64,000 bases of DNA from Streptomyces novaecaesareae (GTDB taxonomy: Bacteria; Actinomycetota; Actinomycetes; Streptomycetales; Streptomycetaceae): the NCBI RefSeq assembly GCF_000716875.1, contig NZ_JNWQ01000005.1, positions 62,001 to 126,000 of the forward strand, given 5' to 3'. Of the stretch, positions 25,990-34,705 are shown in pieces. The number at the start of each line of letters is the position of its first letter. Within the stretch, counting starts at the first letter, position 1. The position numbers and the translations under genes were made by a program. The notes under the pieces were generated by a model. The model saw nothing but the letters and a program-made list of their open reading frames with translations. It ran no database searches and was not told the origin of the DNA.

Positions 25990-26973
25990 TCAGCAGATCC
26001 GCGGCAACTGTTCGCCCAGCGCCAGGATCTCGTCGATCTCGGTCGCGTCGTCCAGGGTGCCGAGGCGCTCCGGGGCGACGCGCGGGTGGTCCTCCAGGAT
26101 GATCGGCGAGGACAGCATCACCCCGTACCCGCCGTCCGGCCCGGCCAGGACGGGCCAGGTGTGCCGGTTGCGGCACCGCTCGACGGCCGGGCGGGCCCAC
26201 TCGGGCGGATCGGTGGCCGACACGAACCGGCCGTGTTCCAAGCCCAGCAGCAGGTGCGTGGAGACGAGGGAGCGCGGCAGCGCCTCCTCGCGGCTCGCCC
26301 GCCGGGGCGGCACCCAGCCGGAGACGTTCTCCACCACCGCCGTCAGCCGCTGCGCCTGGTACGGGCCCGGCAGTTCCTCGGCGGTCAACCGCACCAGGCC
26401 GTCGACCTGTTCGCGCCGCCGTACCAGCCGTCCGACGGCGGCGCCGTGCTCACGCAGCAGCTCCGTCCCGCCGACGCCCGGCAGCCGGAACGCCCGCTGC
26501 GCGCCCTCCCGGATCAACTCGTCGACGTCCAGGAGGACTTCGATCCGCTCCTCGACCGCCTCGTCCCGTTCGACGAGCACCCGGTCGGCCAGCTCCAGCC
26601 GCTCCACCGGCTCGAACCCCCCGGTGGCCGTGGCCTGTTCGACGGTGCGCCGCTGGACGCGCAGGAAGCGCAGCTCGACGGCCAGCCGGTCGCTGGCGCG
26701 CGCCTCCATCACGCAATCGGTGCGCTGGTGCGAGTGCTCGCCGCCCTGCGCGGTGTACTCGGGCGGCACCAGGACGCCGAACTGCCAGCGCAGCCGGTTC
26801 CTGGCCGCCGAGGCGCGGTACGGGTAGAGCACGTAGCCCGCCAGCAGAACCGAGTCGGCGATCTGCCGGGCGGCCGCGAAGCCGCGCTCGATCCCGGCCG
26901 GGAAGGTGCTCGCCGGGGAGGTGCTCGCCGGAGTGGGGCTCGCCGGAGTGCGGCTCGCCGGGGAGGTGTTCAT
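25990..26973 (-). CDS. conserved hypothetical protein of the hydrogenase-associated type
   Basis: The 327-aa cytoplasmic protein starts with a low-complexity Ser/Pro/Ala segment (15-bp DNA repeats) and then GIERGFAAARQIADSVLLAGYVLYPYRASA. I recall this pattern from actinobacterial operons for high-affinity group 1h (formerly 5) [NiFe]-hydrogenases, where a protein of unknown role is conserved. The ATG overlaps the stop of a truncated hydrogenase small-subunit frame (ATGA), which supports that origin. No catalytic motif is visible. With the structural subunits lost, its present function is uncertain. Confidence 0.65.
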   Translation of the reverse strand: MNTSPASRTPASPTPASTSPASTFPAGIERGFAAARQIADSVLLAGYVLYPYRASAARNRLRWQFGVLVPPEYTAQGGEHSHQRTDCVMEARASDRLAVELRFLRVQRRTVEQATATGGFEPVERLELADRVLVERDEAVEERIEVLLDVDELIREGAQRAFRLPGVGGTELLREHGAAVGRLVRRREQVDGLVRLTAEELPGPYQAQRLTAVVENVSGWVPPRRASREEALPRSLVSTHLLLGLEHGRFVSATDPPEWARPAVERCRNRHTWPVLAGPDGGYGVMLSSPIILEDHPRVAPERLGTLDDATEIDEILALGEQLPRIC

Positions 26974-27098
26974 CGGGCTCCCTCCTCGATGCTCGGCTGC
27001 ATCGCGGCGGTCAGCGAGACGGAGTCGCCGTCGCAGCCGAGGCCGGCGTTGATCCGGAGAATGTGCACCACGTCGGTGTCGGTTGTTGCAGCACCCAT
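26970..27098 (-). pseudogene. N-terminal remnant of a [NiFe]-hydrogenase small subunit
   Basis: A 42-codon frame starts at ATG 27098 with GAGGAGG upstream. It encodes ILRINAGLGCDGDSVSL and TAAMQPSIEE, which matches the N terminus of group 1h/5 hydrogenase small subunits (NAGL-C-DGDSV carries the first proximal-cluster cysteine). After SIEE the frame runs straight into EGAR and a stop that overlaps the next start codon. About 300 residues of the small subunit and the whole large subunit are absent. A deletion that kept the ribosome site and coupling is inferred; the short peptide may now serve as a leader. Confidence 0.7.
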
Positions 27099-27230
27099 GA
27101 GGATGCCTCCTCGGGGATGGGAGCCGGACGGAATGGCTCGAACCCAGTCATACCAACAGTCCTGGGCGGACGCCGGTCTGCAGACCCGGCGCAGGCTCCC
27201 GCGGGGCGCAAGCCGGCCGGGCCGTTCGGG

Positions 27231-27587
27231 TCACGACCGGACGAGCAGCCCGGCAGCTCGTCGGCGTCGGGCAGCGCGGGCACCCGAGCAGCCGAGCGCC
27301 GTCACCGCCGGGAGCTTGAAGGTCTCGGGGCCGCCGGACGTGCGCCGCCGCCGCAGTTCGGGGATCCACACTGCTCCGTCCGGGGTAGCCCGGCAGACCG
27401 CACCGGCGTGGGTGGCGACCAGCTCGCGCAGGACCGTCCCGCTGGAGTCCCGTACCCAGTCGATCCGGCGTTCCTGCCGGCGCAGGATCCGCAGGTCTGC
27501 CCCCGGGGTGCGGGCGGCCGGGAACCCGGCGATCGTCGCCCCCGGCCCGGCGGCCCCCCGACCGGTCGGCCATGCCGCGCCGCCCGT
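27231..27587 (-). pseudogene. coding-like fragment without a start codon
   Basis: Between in-frame stops at 27588-27590 and 27231-27233 one minus-strand frame has the high G/C third-position bias of real genes and a protein-like composition (for example RRIDWVRDSSGTVLRELVA and DGAVWIPELRRR). It has no ATG, GTG or TTG near its 5' end, only an internal GTG. It looks like the remains of a gene truncated at its 5' end. The C-terminal Arg/Ala stretch suggests a late frameshift. I cannot name the family. Confidence 0.35.
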
Positions 27588-27630
27588 TCACCCGAGCGGC
27601 CGGACGCCCGCGCCGTCCGCCCTCCCCCGG

Positions 27631-27658
27631 CTACCGGCTACCGGCTACCGGCTACCGG
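27631..27658. repeat. four 7-bp tandem repeats across a stop codon
   Basis: Four exact copies of CTACCGG lie end to end at 27631-27658. The stop codon of the FAD monooxygenase gene (27652-27654) falls inside the array, so copy-number change would alter the reading-frame end only slightly. Confidence 0.8.
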
Positions 27659-28788
27659 CGCGCGGGGGTGAAGTCCGGTAGCCGGTCCAGGCTTTCGGTG
27701 ACGGCGGCGAAGCCGTACTCCAGCATCCGCTGCTCGTAGCGCTCGACGGCCGTCGGGAGCTCGGTCTCGCCCCGCTGGACGGCCGCGAGCGTGCTGGCGA
27801 GCAGCGCGGCGTCGCGCAGGGCCGTGTTGGCGCCCTGGCCGCCGCTCGGCGGCATGACGTGGATCGCGTCCCCGAGCAGGGTGACCCGGCGGGTGCCGCC
27901 CCAGTGCGGCACGGGCTCGGCGTAACGGACCGTCAGCGGCGAGCTGTTGACGACGTCGGCCGCACGGACCAGGTCGACGAGGTCCGGGTGCCAGCCGTCG
28001 AGCAGGGCGAGCAGGTCGCCGCGGACGGCCTCCCAGGAGCGGGGCCCGGCGGGCAGGGCGTCGGACGGCATCACCACCCAGCGCAGGTAGCTGTCGGTGT
28101 CGGGCAGCCGGACGTCGGGCGCCAGCTCGGCGGCCGCAAGCCGCGGCGGCCGGCGGAACTCCATGCGGCCGAGCAGCATGCTCGCGCCGGGGCCGTGCAC
28201 GACGGTGCCGAAGCCCGGGACGAGGGCGGCGAACCGCTCGGTGAGCGGGGTACGCCCGAGGACGGCGTTGCCGGGGAGGGTGACCACCTCGGCTGCGGGC
28301 AGCAGTTGGCGGCGCACCGCCGAGCCCACGCCGTCCGCGCCCACCAGCAGGTCGCCGACCGCGCTGCCGCCGTCCCCGAAGTGCGCCTCGACCGTGCCGT
28401 CCGCCCGCTCGGTGTAGCCGACCACGGGCTTGCCGAACTCGACCCGGTCGGCGAGCCCGGCCAGCAGCAGTTGACGCAGCACGTACCGGTCGGCGGCCGT
28501 GCCCTCGTCCGCGCGGCCGAGGCTGCGGACCTCCCCGAGCAGGTGGTCCACGGCTCGCCGTTCGCCCGCCATCGGCCCGGAGACGGCCGCCAGCAGGGCG
28601 TGCAGCCGCTCCGGCAGGCAGGCGTGCAGAGCGGCCAGGCCGTGCCCGTTCAGGGCGATCCGGAAGCCCTGGTAGCGGCTGTGCGGCCCGTCCTCCCGCT
28701 CGTGGACCCGGACGTCCACACCGGCCCGCAGCAGTCCGTGCGCGAGGCAGAGCCCGCCGAGTCCGGCCCCGGCCACCAGTACCTTCAT
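27652..28788 (-). CDS. FAD-dependent monooxygenase
   Basis: The 378-aa protein is a group A flavoprotein hydroxylase. The Rossmann dinucleotide motif is at the N terminus (VLVAGAGLGGLCLAHGL). The DG-type motif reads LLVGADGVGSAVR in the middle, and the second FAD motif is VTLLGDAIHVMPPSGGQGANTALRD, cut here as GDAIHVMPP with GANTALRD. Such enzymes hydroxylate aromatic or other small molecules using NAD(P)H and O2. The substrate is not evident and no pathway genes flank it. The gene ends within a 7-bp repeat array. It is monocistronic as far as the sequence shows. Confidence 0.88.
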   Translation of the reverse strand: MKVLVAGAGLGGLCLAHGLLRAGVDVRVHEREDGPHSRYQGFRIALNGHGLAALHACLPERLHALLAAVSGPMAGERRAVDHLLGEVRSLGRADEGTAADRYVLRQLLLAGLADRVEFGKPVVGYTERADGTVEAHFGDGGSAVGDLLVGADGVGSAVRRQLLPAAEVVTLPGNAVLGRTPLTERFAALVPGFGTVVHGPGASMLLGRMEFRRPPRLAAAELAPDVRLPDTDSYLRWVVMPSDALPAGPRSWEAVRGDLLALLDGWHPDLVDLVRAADVVNSSPLTVRYAEPVPHWGGTRRVTLLGDAIHVMPPSGGQGANTALRDAALLASTLAAVQRGETELPTAVERYEQRMLEYGFAAVTESLDRLPDFTPARR

Positions 28789-28986
28789 GTCCGCTCCCCT
28801 GTCCGTCGCTGTCGTCTTCGTCCCTCGTCGGGGTCGAGCCTGCCGCAGGGAGCCGGCCGGGTGTCAGTGAGTTCTGTGGCCGGAACGGCATGACAAACGT
28901 CACCGGGGGCGGCCGGAGGAGGCGCGGACCGTACTGCCCGTAGCATGGCGGCCTTCGGAACGACGGTGTGATGAGGGGAACGGGAC

Positions 28987-29901
28987 GTGCGCGGGGGCGA
29001 GCTGGTGGGCGGTCTGGGACGGTTGGTCGGAGCGGCGGCCGGGGCGGCGGCAGGGGCCGCAGCCGAGCTGGGCGAGGCCGGGCGGCAGGCCGTGCTGCGG
29101 GGCGGACGAGCCGCGGCGGGCGGGCGCTGGGCGCTCACGGCCCTCGGCTCCGTCCCGCCGCCGCCCGTTCCCGCCACCGAGCCGTGGAAGCTGTCGGTGG
29201 GCACCCTGATCGGCCGTCACCCGCGGACCCCCGCCGTGGTGCAGAAGCTGCTCGGGCTCCTCGACGGCATCGGCGCCGTCCACCTGGGGCCGACGGAGGT
29301 CGGCTTCGACGGCGAGGAGATCGCGTGGGACAAGGTCGTCGAGATCCGTACCCGCAACGCCTTCGAGGTGCTGACCACCACCGCCCTGGAGCAGGAGGTG
29401 GACCGGGTCCGCGAGTTCCTGCCGCCGGTGCCCGGCCGCAAGTGGGTCGTCACCAAGGCCGGGGAGGCGCTGGCCACCGTCGTCCTCGCGGCCCTCGAAC
29501 GCGGCTCGGTCGAGCAGCGCCTGGACGAGCTGACCGTCCCGGCGAGGATCGTCCACCGCGGTCTGCTCGGCCGGCCGCGCACCCTGGACGCGGGCGTGTT
29601 CGCCGCCGCGACACTGGTCGTCACCGCCCGGGCCGGCGAGAGCCTGATCGCGACCGCCCGCAAGCGCGGCATCCCGGTCCTGCCGGCCGAGCCGTCCGCC
29701 GAACCGGGCCAGGCCGCACACGTCGCCACGCTGCGCGAACGCACCGACTCCGTCGCCCGGTTGCTGGGCCGCATCGAGCAGAGCGGCCCCGAACCGGCGG
29801 AGGCCGCCGAGACGGCTGCGATGGTGGAGGCCGGAGCCCCGCAGCCGCGGCTGTCCCTGGACAAGGCCGCGAGCGAGGACGTCCGGGCCCCGCGGGATTA
29901 A
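28987..29901 (+). CDS. conserved hypothetical protein
   Basis: The 304-aa protein begins with GTG after a GGGGAACGGGA stretch. Its N terminus is a Gly/Ala-rich helix (GAAAGAAAGAAAELGEAG), perhaps membrane-associated. The middle contains GAVHLGPTEVGFDGEEIAWDKVVEIRTR, a strand pattern like a PH-type or GRAM-like domain, and the C-terminal part is charged and probably disordered. I recognise no enzyme motif. It is transcribed away from the FAD monooxygenase and stops 40 bp before a GNAT gene, so the two may be co-transcribed. Confidence 0.7.
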   Translation: MRGGELVGGLGRLVGAAAGAAAGAAAELGEAGRQAVLRGGRAAAGGRWALTALGSVPPPPVPATEPWKLSVGTLIGRHPRTPAVVQKLLGLLDGIGAVHLGPTEVGFDGEEIAWDKVVEIRTRNAFEVLTTTALEQEVDRVREFLPPVPGRKWVVTKAGEALATVVLAALERGSVEQRLDELTVPARIVHRGLLGRPRTLDAGVFAAATLVVTARAGESLIATARKRGIPVLPAEPSAEPGQAAHVATLRERTDSVARLLGRIEQSGPEPAEAAETAAMVEAGAPQPRLSLDKAASEDVRAPRD

Positions 29902-29941
29902 TCCGTGCAGGTCGGAGCCCAGCTCGGCTACTGTCCGGCCC

Positions 29942-30445
29942 ATGACTTGGTTGCCTGCGGATTTCGTCCACCCCGTCCACGTCCCGCTGCCGGGCGGCGG
30001 CTACCACCTGCGTCCGATCTCCGGGGCCGACACCGAGCTCGACTACCCCGCGGTGATGGGCTCCCGGGAGCGGCTGTGGGCCGTCTACGGCGAGGCCTGG
30101 GGGTGGCCCGCCGCCACCATGACCTACCAGCAGGACCTGGACGACCTGGTCCGGCACGAGCGGGAGATCGCCGCTCACGAGTCGTTCAACTACGCGCTGT
30201 TCGACGACGCGGAGACGGCCCTCCTCGGGTGCGTCTACATCGACCCGCCGCAGAAGGCCGGTTCGGACGCCGAGATCTCCTGGTGGGTGGTGGACGACCG
30301 GGTCGGCACCGAGCTGGAGCGGGCGCTGGACACGCTCGTCCCCACCTGGATCGCCGACGCGTGGCCCTTCCGGCAGCCCTGCCTCATCGGCAGCGAGGTC
30401 TCCTGGCAGGAGTGGCTGGCCCGGCCCGCGGCCGTCGGCGCGTAG
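29942..30445 (+). CDS. GNAT-fold N-acetyltransferase-like protein
   Basis: The 167-aa product starts at the ATG at 29942 and reads LPADFVHPVHVPLPGG. It has the GNAT arrangement of beta strands with LLGCVYIDPPQK as beta-4 and SDAEISWWVVDDRVGTELE following, as in a family of actinobacterial GNAT proteins. The canonical acetyl-CoA pyrophosphate loop (Q/RxxGxG/A) is degenerate, so catalytic activity is uncertain. It is followed directly by a small hairpin terminator. The substrate is unknown. Confidence 0.7.
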   Translation: MTWLPADFVHPVHVPLPGGGYHLRPISGADTELDYPAVMGSRERLWAVYGEAWGWPAATMTYQQDLDDLVRHEREIAAHESFNYALFDDAETALLGCVYIDPPQKAGSDAEISWWVVDDRVGTELERALDTLVPTWIADAWPFRQPCLIGSEVSWQEWLARPAAVGA

Positions 30446-30462
30446 CCCGGGCCAACCCGGGC
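30445..30462 (+). terminator. short hairpin at the GNAT stop codon
   Basis: GCCCGGG (30445-30451) and CCCGGGC (30456-30462) pair perfectly around a 4-nt loop that begins at the last base of the stop codon. Confidence 0.45.
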
Positions 30463-30557
30463 GGCGAACGCGCCTCGCCCGAGCGCGAGTTCGGATTCAG
30501 GAAGGTCGGCACACGGCGTTCTGGACGAGGCCCGGCGCGGCGCACCACGATGAGTCC

Positions 30558-31199
30558 ATGACGGACAGCGAATCGGCGGCGCCGCCCGCTCCCCCGCCGG
30601 CCCCGGGCACCGGACGGGCCCGCCGTCCGGACTGGGGAGCGGTGGGGGCGATCGCGGGCGCGGTGGCCGCAGTCGTGGCCCTGGTCGCCTACCTGGCGCC
30701 ACCGGACGCGCCGTCACAGCCCTCGGGCCTCCCGGTGACCACCACCACGGCCCCGGTGCCGCCGGATCCGCTCCCCGCACCGACCCCCACACCGGTACCG
30801 AGGCCGTCGCCGGAGCCCGAACCGCCCGCCCCGGAGCCGAGCCCGTCACCGAGCCCGTCACCGATCCGGACCCGGCCGGTGACACCGGTGCCGGAGCCGC
30901 CGCTTCCGGCGGTCAAACCCGGCGGCTGTGACCGGGCGCAGGCGGCGCTGGCCGCGTACCGCCGCAATGCCGGAAGCACCCGCGGCAGCCAGGCGGACGC
31001 GGCCGGCCAGGCGTACCGCGACCTGATGGACGCGGGCCTGGACGCTCAGGGCACGGTCGGCTCGACGATCCGCCGCCTGGCCGCCGAGTTCCAGGAGCTG
31101 AACGCCCGGTTGACCGGCATGGTCGCGGCCGACCCCAACCAGGTGATCGCGGACATCAACGCGGACATCCCGACGCTCAACCGGCTGTGCGGGTCCTGA
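30558..31199 (+). CDS. membrane-anchored protein with Pro-rich spacer and small helical domain
   Basis: This 213-aa protein has a short cytoplasmic N terminus and one transmembrane helix (AIAGAVAAVVALVAYLA, residues ~30-48). A ~75-residue Pro/Thr/Ser/Glu wall-spanning spacer follows, then an extracellular C-terminal domain of about 85 residues. That domain has two cysteines (GGCDRAQ and RLCGS) that may form a disulfide across a helical bundle. No family is recognised. It ends 4 bp from the convergent YrdC-domain gene. Confidence 0.65.
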   Translation: MTDSESAAPPAPPPAPGTGRARRPDWGAVGAIAGAVAAVVALVAYLAPPDAPSQPSGLPVTTTTAPVPPDPLPAPTPTPVPRPSPEPEPPAPEPSPSPSPSPIRTRPVTPVPEPPLPAVKPGGCDRAQAALAAYRRNAGSTRGSQADAAGQAYRDLMDAGLDAQGTVGSTIRRLAAEFQELNARLTGMVAADPNQVIADINADIPTLNRLCGS

Positions 31200-31203
31200 C
31201 CCC

Positions 31204-31845
31204 TCAGCTCTCCCGCAGGTCGGGGACGACCTCGCGCAGGCGGTCGGCGGTGATCGCGCCCGCCCGCAGCAGGACGGGCACCTCGCCGGTGACGTCCACG
31301 ATCGAGGACGGAACGGCGGCCGCCGTCGGGCCCCCGTCGAGGTAGACGGCCACCGAGTCGCCGAGCATGCCCTGGGCGGCGTCGCAGTCCTGCGGGGAGT
31401 CATGGCCGGTCAGGTTGGCGCTGGAGACGGCCAACGGCCCGGTGGCGTCGAGCAGTTCGATGGCGACGGGGTGTGCGGGCATCCGAACGGCGACCGTCCC
31501 ACCGGTCTCGCCGAGGTCCAGCTCGACCGAGGCCAGGTGGCGGGCGACCACGGTCAGCCCGCCCGGCCAGAACGCGGCGACGAGTTCGCGCGCCCGCTCC
31601 GTCACCTCGACCAGGCCGTCGAGGGCCTCCGGGGAGCCGACCAGCACCGGTGAGGGCATGTTCCGTCCCCGCCCCTTGGCCGCCAGCAGACGGGCGACCG
31701 CCTCCGCGGAGAAGGCGTCCGCGCCCACCCCGTACACCGTGTCCGTGGGCAGCACGACGAGTTCGCCGCGGCGCACCGCCGCCACGGCCTCGCGCAGCCC
31801 GGCTGCGCGCTCGGACGCATCCGAGCAGTCAAAACGACGAGTCAT
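31204..31845 (-). CDS. YrdC/Sua5-domain threonylcarbamoyl-AMP synthase-like protein
   Basis: The 213-aa protein consists of one YrdC domain, which makes L-threonylcarbamoyl-AMP from threonine, bicarbonate and ATP for the tRNA t6A modification. Typical motifs are GELVVLPTDTVYGVGADAF, KGRGRNMPSPVLV and LAVSSANLTGHDSP. Length equals that of single-domain TsaC/Sua5 proteins. The start at 31845 has GGAGA upstream, and a much longer upstream reading is not protein-like. The housekeeping copy in actinobacteria normally lies near prfA, so this may be a second copy or a related carbamoylating enzyme. Confidence 0.85.
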   Translation of the reverse strand: MTRRFDCSDASERAAGLREAVAAVRRGELVVLPTDTVYGVGADAFSAEAVARLLAAKGRGRNMPSPVLVGSPEALDGLVEVTERARELVAAFWPGGLTVVARHLASVELDLGETGGTVAVRMPAHPVAIELLDATGPLAVSSANLTGHDSPQDCDAAQGMLGDSVAVYLDGGPTAAAVPSSIVDVTGEVPVLLRAGAITADRLREVVPDLRES

Positions 31846-32058
31846 CAGGGATCTCCACCAGCGGGCGACCGGCCCGCACCGTTCATCCGGCCCGGCAACC
31901 TCGCCGACCGGGCACGACCTGGAAAGACTACCGGGCCGGGCCCCGCTGCCCCGCCGGGCCCTCACGGGCGGCCCTCCTCCGCCGGTCGGGTGCACCGGGG
32001 CCGCGCCCGGCCGTCGCGCCCGGGGGCGGACCGCGTCGGGCGGACGTAGGTTGCCGAC

Positions 32059-32400
32059 ATGACCAGTGACGAGACCATCCCGGCCGTGGGAGTGCGCCCG
32101 CTGGACGAGGTGTTCGCCGCGATCGACACCGCCAACCGGCGGCCCCGGCCGTGGACCGGCTTCGAGCACGGCGTGCTGGGCGCCTACCGGTGGGCCGCCG
32201 GCGCCCAGATCGCCGCGCCCGTCACCGCCGTCGCCGCGGTCGGCGCGAACGGACCGTGCCGCGCGCAGCTGCTGGCGGAGTGCCAGGCCGCCGCCGTGGG
32301 CCTGCGCCGGGCGCTGGCGCAGGACACCGACCACATGTACGTCCTCGGGGCCCACCAGGCGCTGGCCTGGCTCTGCGGGCTCCACGAGGACTGCCCCTGA
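32059..32400 (+). CDS. small hypothetical protein
   Basis: The 113-aa product begins MTSDETIPAVGVRPLDEVF and is probably a soluble helical protein. A middle segment AAPVTAVAAVGANGPCRAQ and two more cysteines near the C terminus (WLCGLHEDCP) are the only features. The ATG lies 213 bp from the divergent YrdC gene. I do not recognise it. GC3 is as high as in the flanking genes, which supports real coding. Confidence 0.55.
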   Translation: MTSDETIPAVGVRPLDEVFAAIDTANRRPRPWTGFEHGVLGAYRWAAGAQIAAPVTAVAAVGANGPCRAQLLAECQAAAVGLRRALAQDTDHMYVLGAHQALAWLCGLHEDCP

Positions 32401-32545
32401 CGCGGACGTGAACGGCATCCGGGGCTTCCGGAACCGCCCACGGAAGGGTCCACGTACGGCCGTCCGGTTCGGTGAACGCCCGGCGGCCCTGCGCGCCCGT
32501 CCGAAACGGAGTGCGACAGGCCGTACACGCCCCCAGCCCCCCGAC

Positions 32546-32593
32546 GCGTAGCCCCGCCCCCGGCGGGCGCGCCGGCCGGGGGCGGGGCTACGC
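32546..32593. terminator. 18-bp hairpin in the 32401-32818 intergenic region
   Basis: Perfect arms at 32546-32563 and 32576-32593 surround a 12-nt loop. It lies 146 bp past the small hypothetical gene and 80 bp before the PHO box. It would insulate the phosphate-responsive promoter from upstream transcription. Confidence 0.65.
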
Positions 32594-32672
32594 TGCTCGG
32601 CTGACGGGCGGTCGCCCATCCGACGCACCCGAACCGATTGGAAGCCAGAAGGCTTCACCTCGGACCACTCCG

Positions 32673-32713
32673 GTTCACCTTGTGTTCACATGTACATGCA
32701 AATAGCGTTCACC
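32673..32713 (+). promoter_or_regulatory. PHO box (PhoP-binding direct repeats) before the phosphoesterase gene
   Basis: Units with GTTCAC start at 32673 (GTTCACC), 32684 (GTTCACA) and 32707 (GTTCACC), and a weaker unit sits at 32695, so the spacing is 11, 11 and 12 nt. A further CTTCACC lies at 32653. This matches the 11-nt direct-repeat units of Streptomyces PHO boxes. A possible -10 TAGCTT follows at 32723-32728, about 90 bp before the gene. Phosphate-starvation control is inferred. Confidence 0.8.
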
Positions 32714-32818
32714 TCGCTTGTCTAGCTTCATGCCGCCACCGCCGCACCAAGATCCACCCGGATCCACCCGGCGGGGCCCCAACTCCGACACACATGATCT
32801 GACGTTCGAGGTACCGAC

Positions 32819-34642
32819 ATGCACGCAGTACCCACCCGCACCCGGTGGCTCCGCCACGGAGCCGCCCTGGCCGGTGCGGCCTCGCTCGCCGCCTTCGCAG
32901 GCGCGCCCGCGGCCTTCGCGGCCGACGCCCCGCAGACCACCACCCCGGTCAAGCACCTGGTGGTGATATTCCAGGAGAACGTCTCCTTCGACCACTACTT
33001 CGGCACCTACCCGAACGCGGCCAACACCGCCGACGACAAGGTGAAGTTCACCGCCAAGCCCGGCACCCCGAAGGTCGACGGCCTCTCCGACGACCTGCTC
33101 CACCGCAACCCGAACGGCACCAACCCGAAGCGGCTCGGCCCGGCCCAGGCCGTCACCTGCGACCAGGACCACACCTACAAGGACGAGCAACTCGCCTTCG
33201 ACGGCGGCAAGATGGACAAGTTCGTCGAGCACACGGACGTCGAGAACTGCAAGGCGCCGATGTTCACCCAGCCCGGCCTGGTGATGGACTACTACGACGG
33301 CAACACCGTCACCGCCCTGTGGAACTACGCCCAGCGCTTCGCGATGAGCGACAACTTCTTCGGCAGCACCTACGGCCCCTCCACCCCGGGCGCGCTCAAC
33401 CTGGTCTCCGGCCAGACCCACGGCGGCTACCCGGTCGACCCGAAGACCGGCCAGAAGACCACCGACGCCTACGTGGTCTCCTCCCCGGACGCCAACGGCG
33501 TCGGCACCGTCATCAACGACCCCGACCCGGGCTTCGACGACTGCTCCAACCCCCAGCACAACCAACTGGTGATGACCGGCCGGAACGTCGGCGACCTGCT
33601 GAACGACAAGGGCGTCAGCTGGGGTTGGTTCCAGGGCGGCTTCAAGCCGACCGGCGACAAGGACGGCAAGGCCGTCTGCGGGACCTCCCACGCCAACATC
33701 GTGGGCGCGTCGCAGACCGACTACAACCCGCACCACGAGCCCTTCCAGTACTACAAGTCCACGGCCAACCCCAAGCACCTGGCTCCCAAGGACGCCGACG
33801 AGATCGGCCACGACGGCCAGGCCAACCACCAGTACGACCTGGCCGACTTCGACACCGCCCTGCAGCACGGCAACCTCCCCGCCGTCAGCTACCTCAAGGC
33901 CGCCAACTACCAGGACGGCCACGCGGGTTACTCCGACCCGCTGGACGAGCAGCACTTCGTCGTGGACACCCTGAACAAGCTGCAGAAGTCCAAGGACTGG
34001 GCCTCCACCGCCGTCGTCATCGCCTACGACGACTCGGACGGCTGGTACGACCACAAGTTCGCCGAGCCCGTCAACGGCTCCCGGGACGCCGCCAACGACA
34101 GCCTCGGCGGCGCCGGCCAGTGCGGCAAGGACGCCGGCTGGGGCGGGTACGCCGACCGCTGCGGCTACGGCCCGCGACTGCCGCTGATGGTCCTCTCGCC
34201 GTACGCCAAGGCCAACTTCGTCGACCACGCCCAGACCGACCAGACCTCGGTCCTGCGCTTCGTCGAGGACAACTGGAAGACCGGGCGGATCGGCGACGCC
34301 TCCTTCGACGAGCACGCCGGCTCCATCGAGGGCATGTTCGACTTCAAGAACCCGCAGCCGGCGGCCCTCGTGCTCGACCCGACCACCGGCCAGCCGGCCG
34401 GCGGGACCACCCCGACCGGCCCGGCCACCCCGACCGGTTCCTCCGCCTCCACCCCGGCCGGCTCGACCGACGGCTCCGGCACCGCCGTCGCGGCGCCCAC
34501 GAGCAGCGCGACCGGCCCGGGCCTGGCCGTGACCGGCGCGGACTCCAACACCCTGCCGATCGCGGCCTCGGCCGTGGCACTGCTGGCCCTCGGCGGCGGC
34601 GTGGTGTTCCTCGCCCGCCGCAGGCGCGGCCGTCGCGCCTGA
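32819..34642 (+). CDS. cell-wall-anchored phosphoesterase (phospholipase C/acid phosphatase family)
   Basis: The 607-aa protein has a signal peptide (GAALAGAASLAAFAGAPAAFA) and a phosphoesterase-family catalytic domain. Motifs are HLVVIFQENVSFDHYFGTYP, DNFFGSTYGPSTPGALNL and YDDSDGWYDHK, the last like the family's metal-binding DD(S)DGWYDH. A Thr/Pro/Ser-rich spacer leads to the sorting signal LAVTG, a hydrophobic helix and RRRRGRR. Sortase (class E, LAxTG) should attach it to peptidoglycan. It likely releases phosphate from phospholipids or phosphomonoesters outside the cell. A PHO box lies upstream and a strong terminator follows. Confidence 0.88.
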   Translation: MHAVPTRTRWLRHGAALAGAASLAAFAGAPAAFAADAPQTTTPVKHLVVIFQENVSFDHYFGTYPNAANTADDKVKFTAKPGTPKVDGLSDDLLHRNPNGTNPKRLGPAQAVTCDQDHTYKDEQLAFDGGKMDKFVEHTDVENCKAPMFTQPGLVMDYYDGNTVTALWNYAQRFAMSDNFFGSTYGPSTPGALNLVSGQTHGGYPVDPKTGQKTTDAYVVSSPDANGVGTVINDPDPGFDDCSNPQHNQLVMTGRNVGDLLNDKGVSWGWFQGGFKPTGDKDGKAVCGTSHANIVGASQTDYNPHHEPFQYYKSTANPKHLAPKDADEIGHDGQANHQYDLADFDTALQHGNLPAVSYLKAANYQDGHAGYSDPLDEQHFVVDTLNKLQKSKDWASTAVVIAYDDSDGWYDHKFAEPVNGSRDAANDSLGGAGQCGKDAGWGGYADRCGYGPRLPLMVLSPYAKANFVDHAQTDQTSVLRFVEDNWKTGRIGDASFDEHAGSIEGMFDFKNPQPAALVLDPTTGQPAGGTTPTGPATPTGSSASTPAGSTDGSGTAVAAPTSSATGPGLAVTGADSNTLPIAASAVALLALGGGVVFLARRRRGRRA

Positions 34643-34674
34643 CCATCCGTCCCGCACGCACACGACGACCCCGG

Positions 34675-34705
34675 CACCGCCGGGCCCTCCCCGGGCCCGG
34701 CGGTG
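34675..34705 (+). terminator. terminator of the phosphoesterase gene
   Basis: Perfect 13-bp arms at 34675-34687 and 34693-34705 with a 5-nt loop lie 33 bp beyond the stop codon. Confidence 0.7.
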
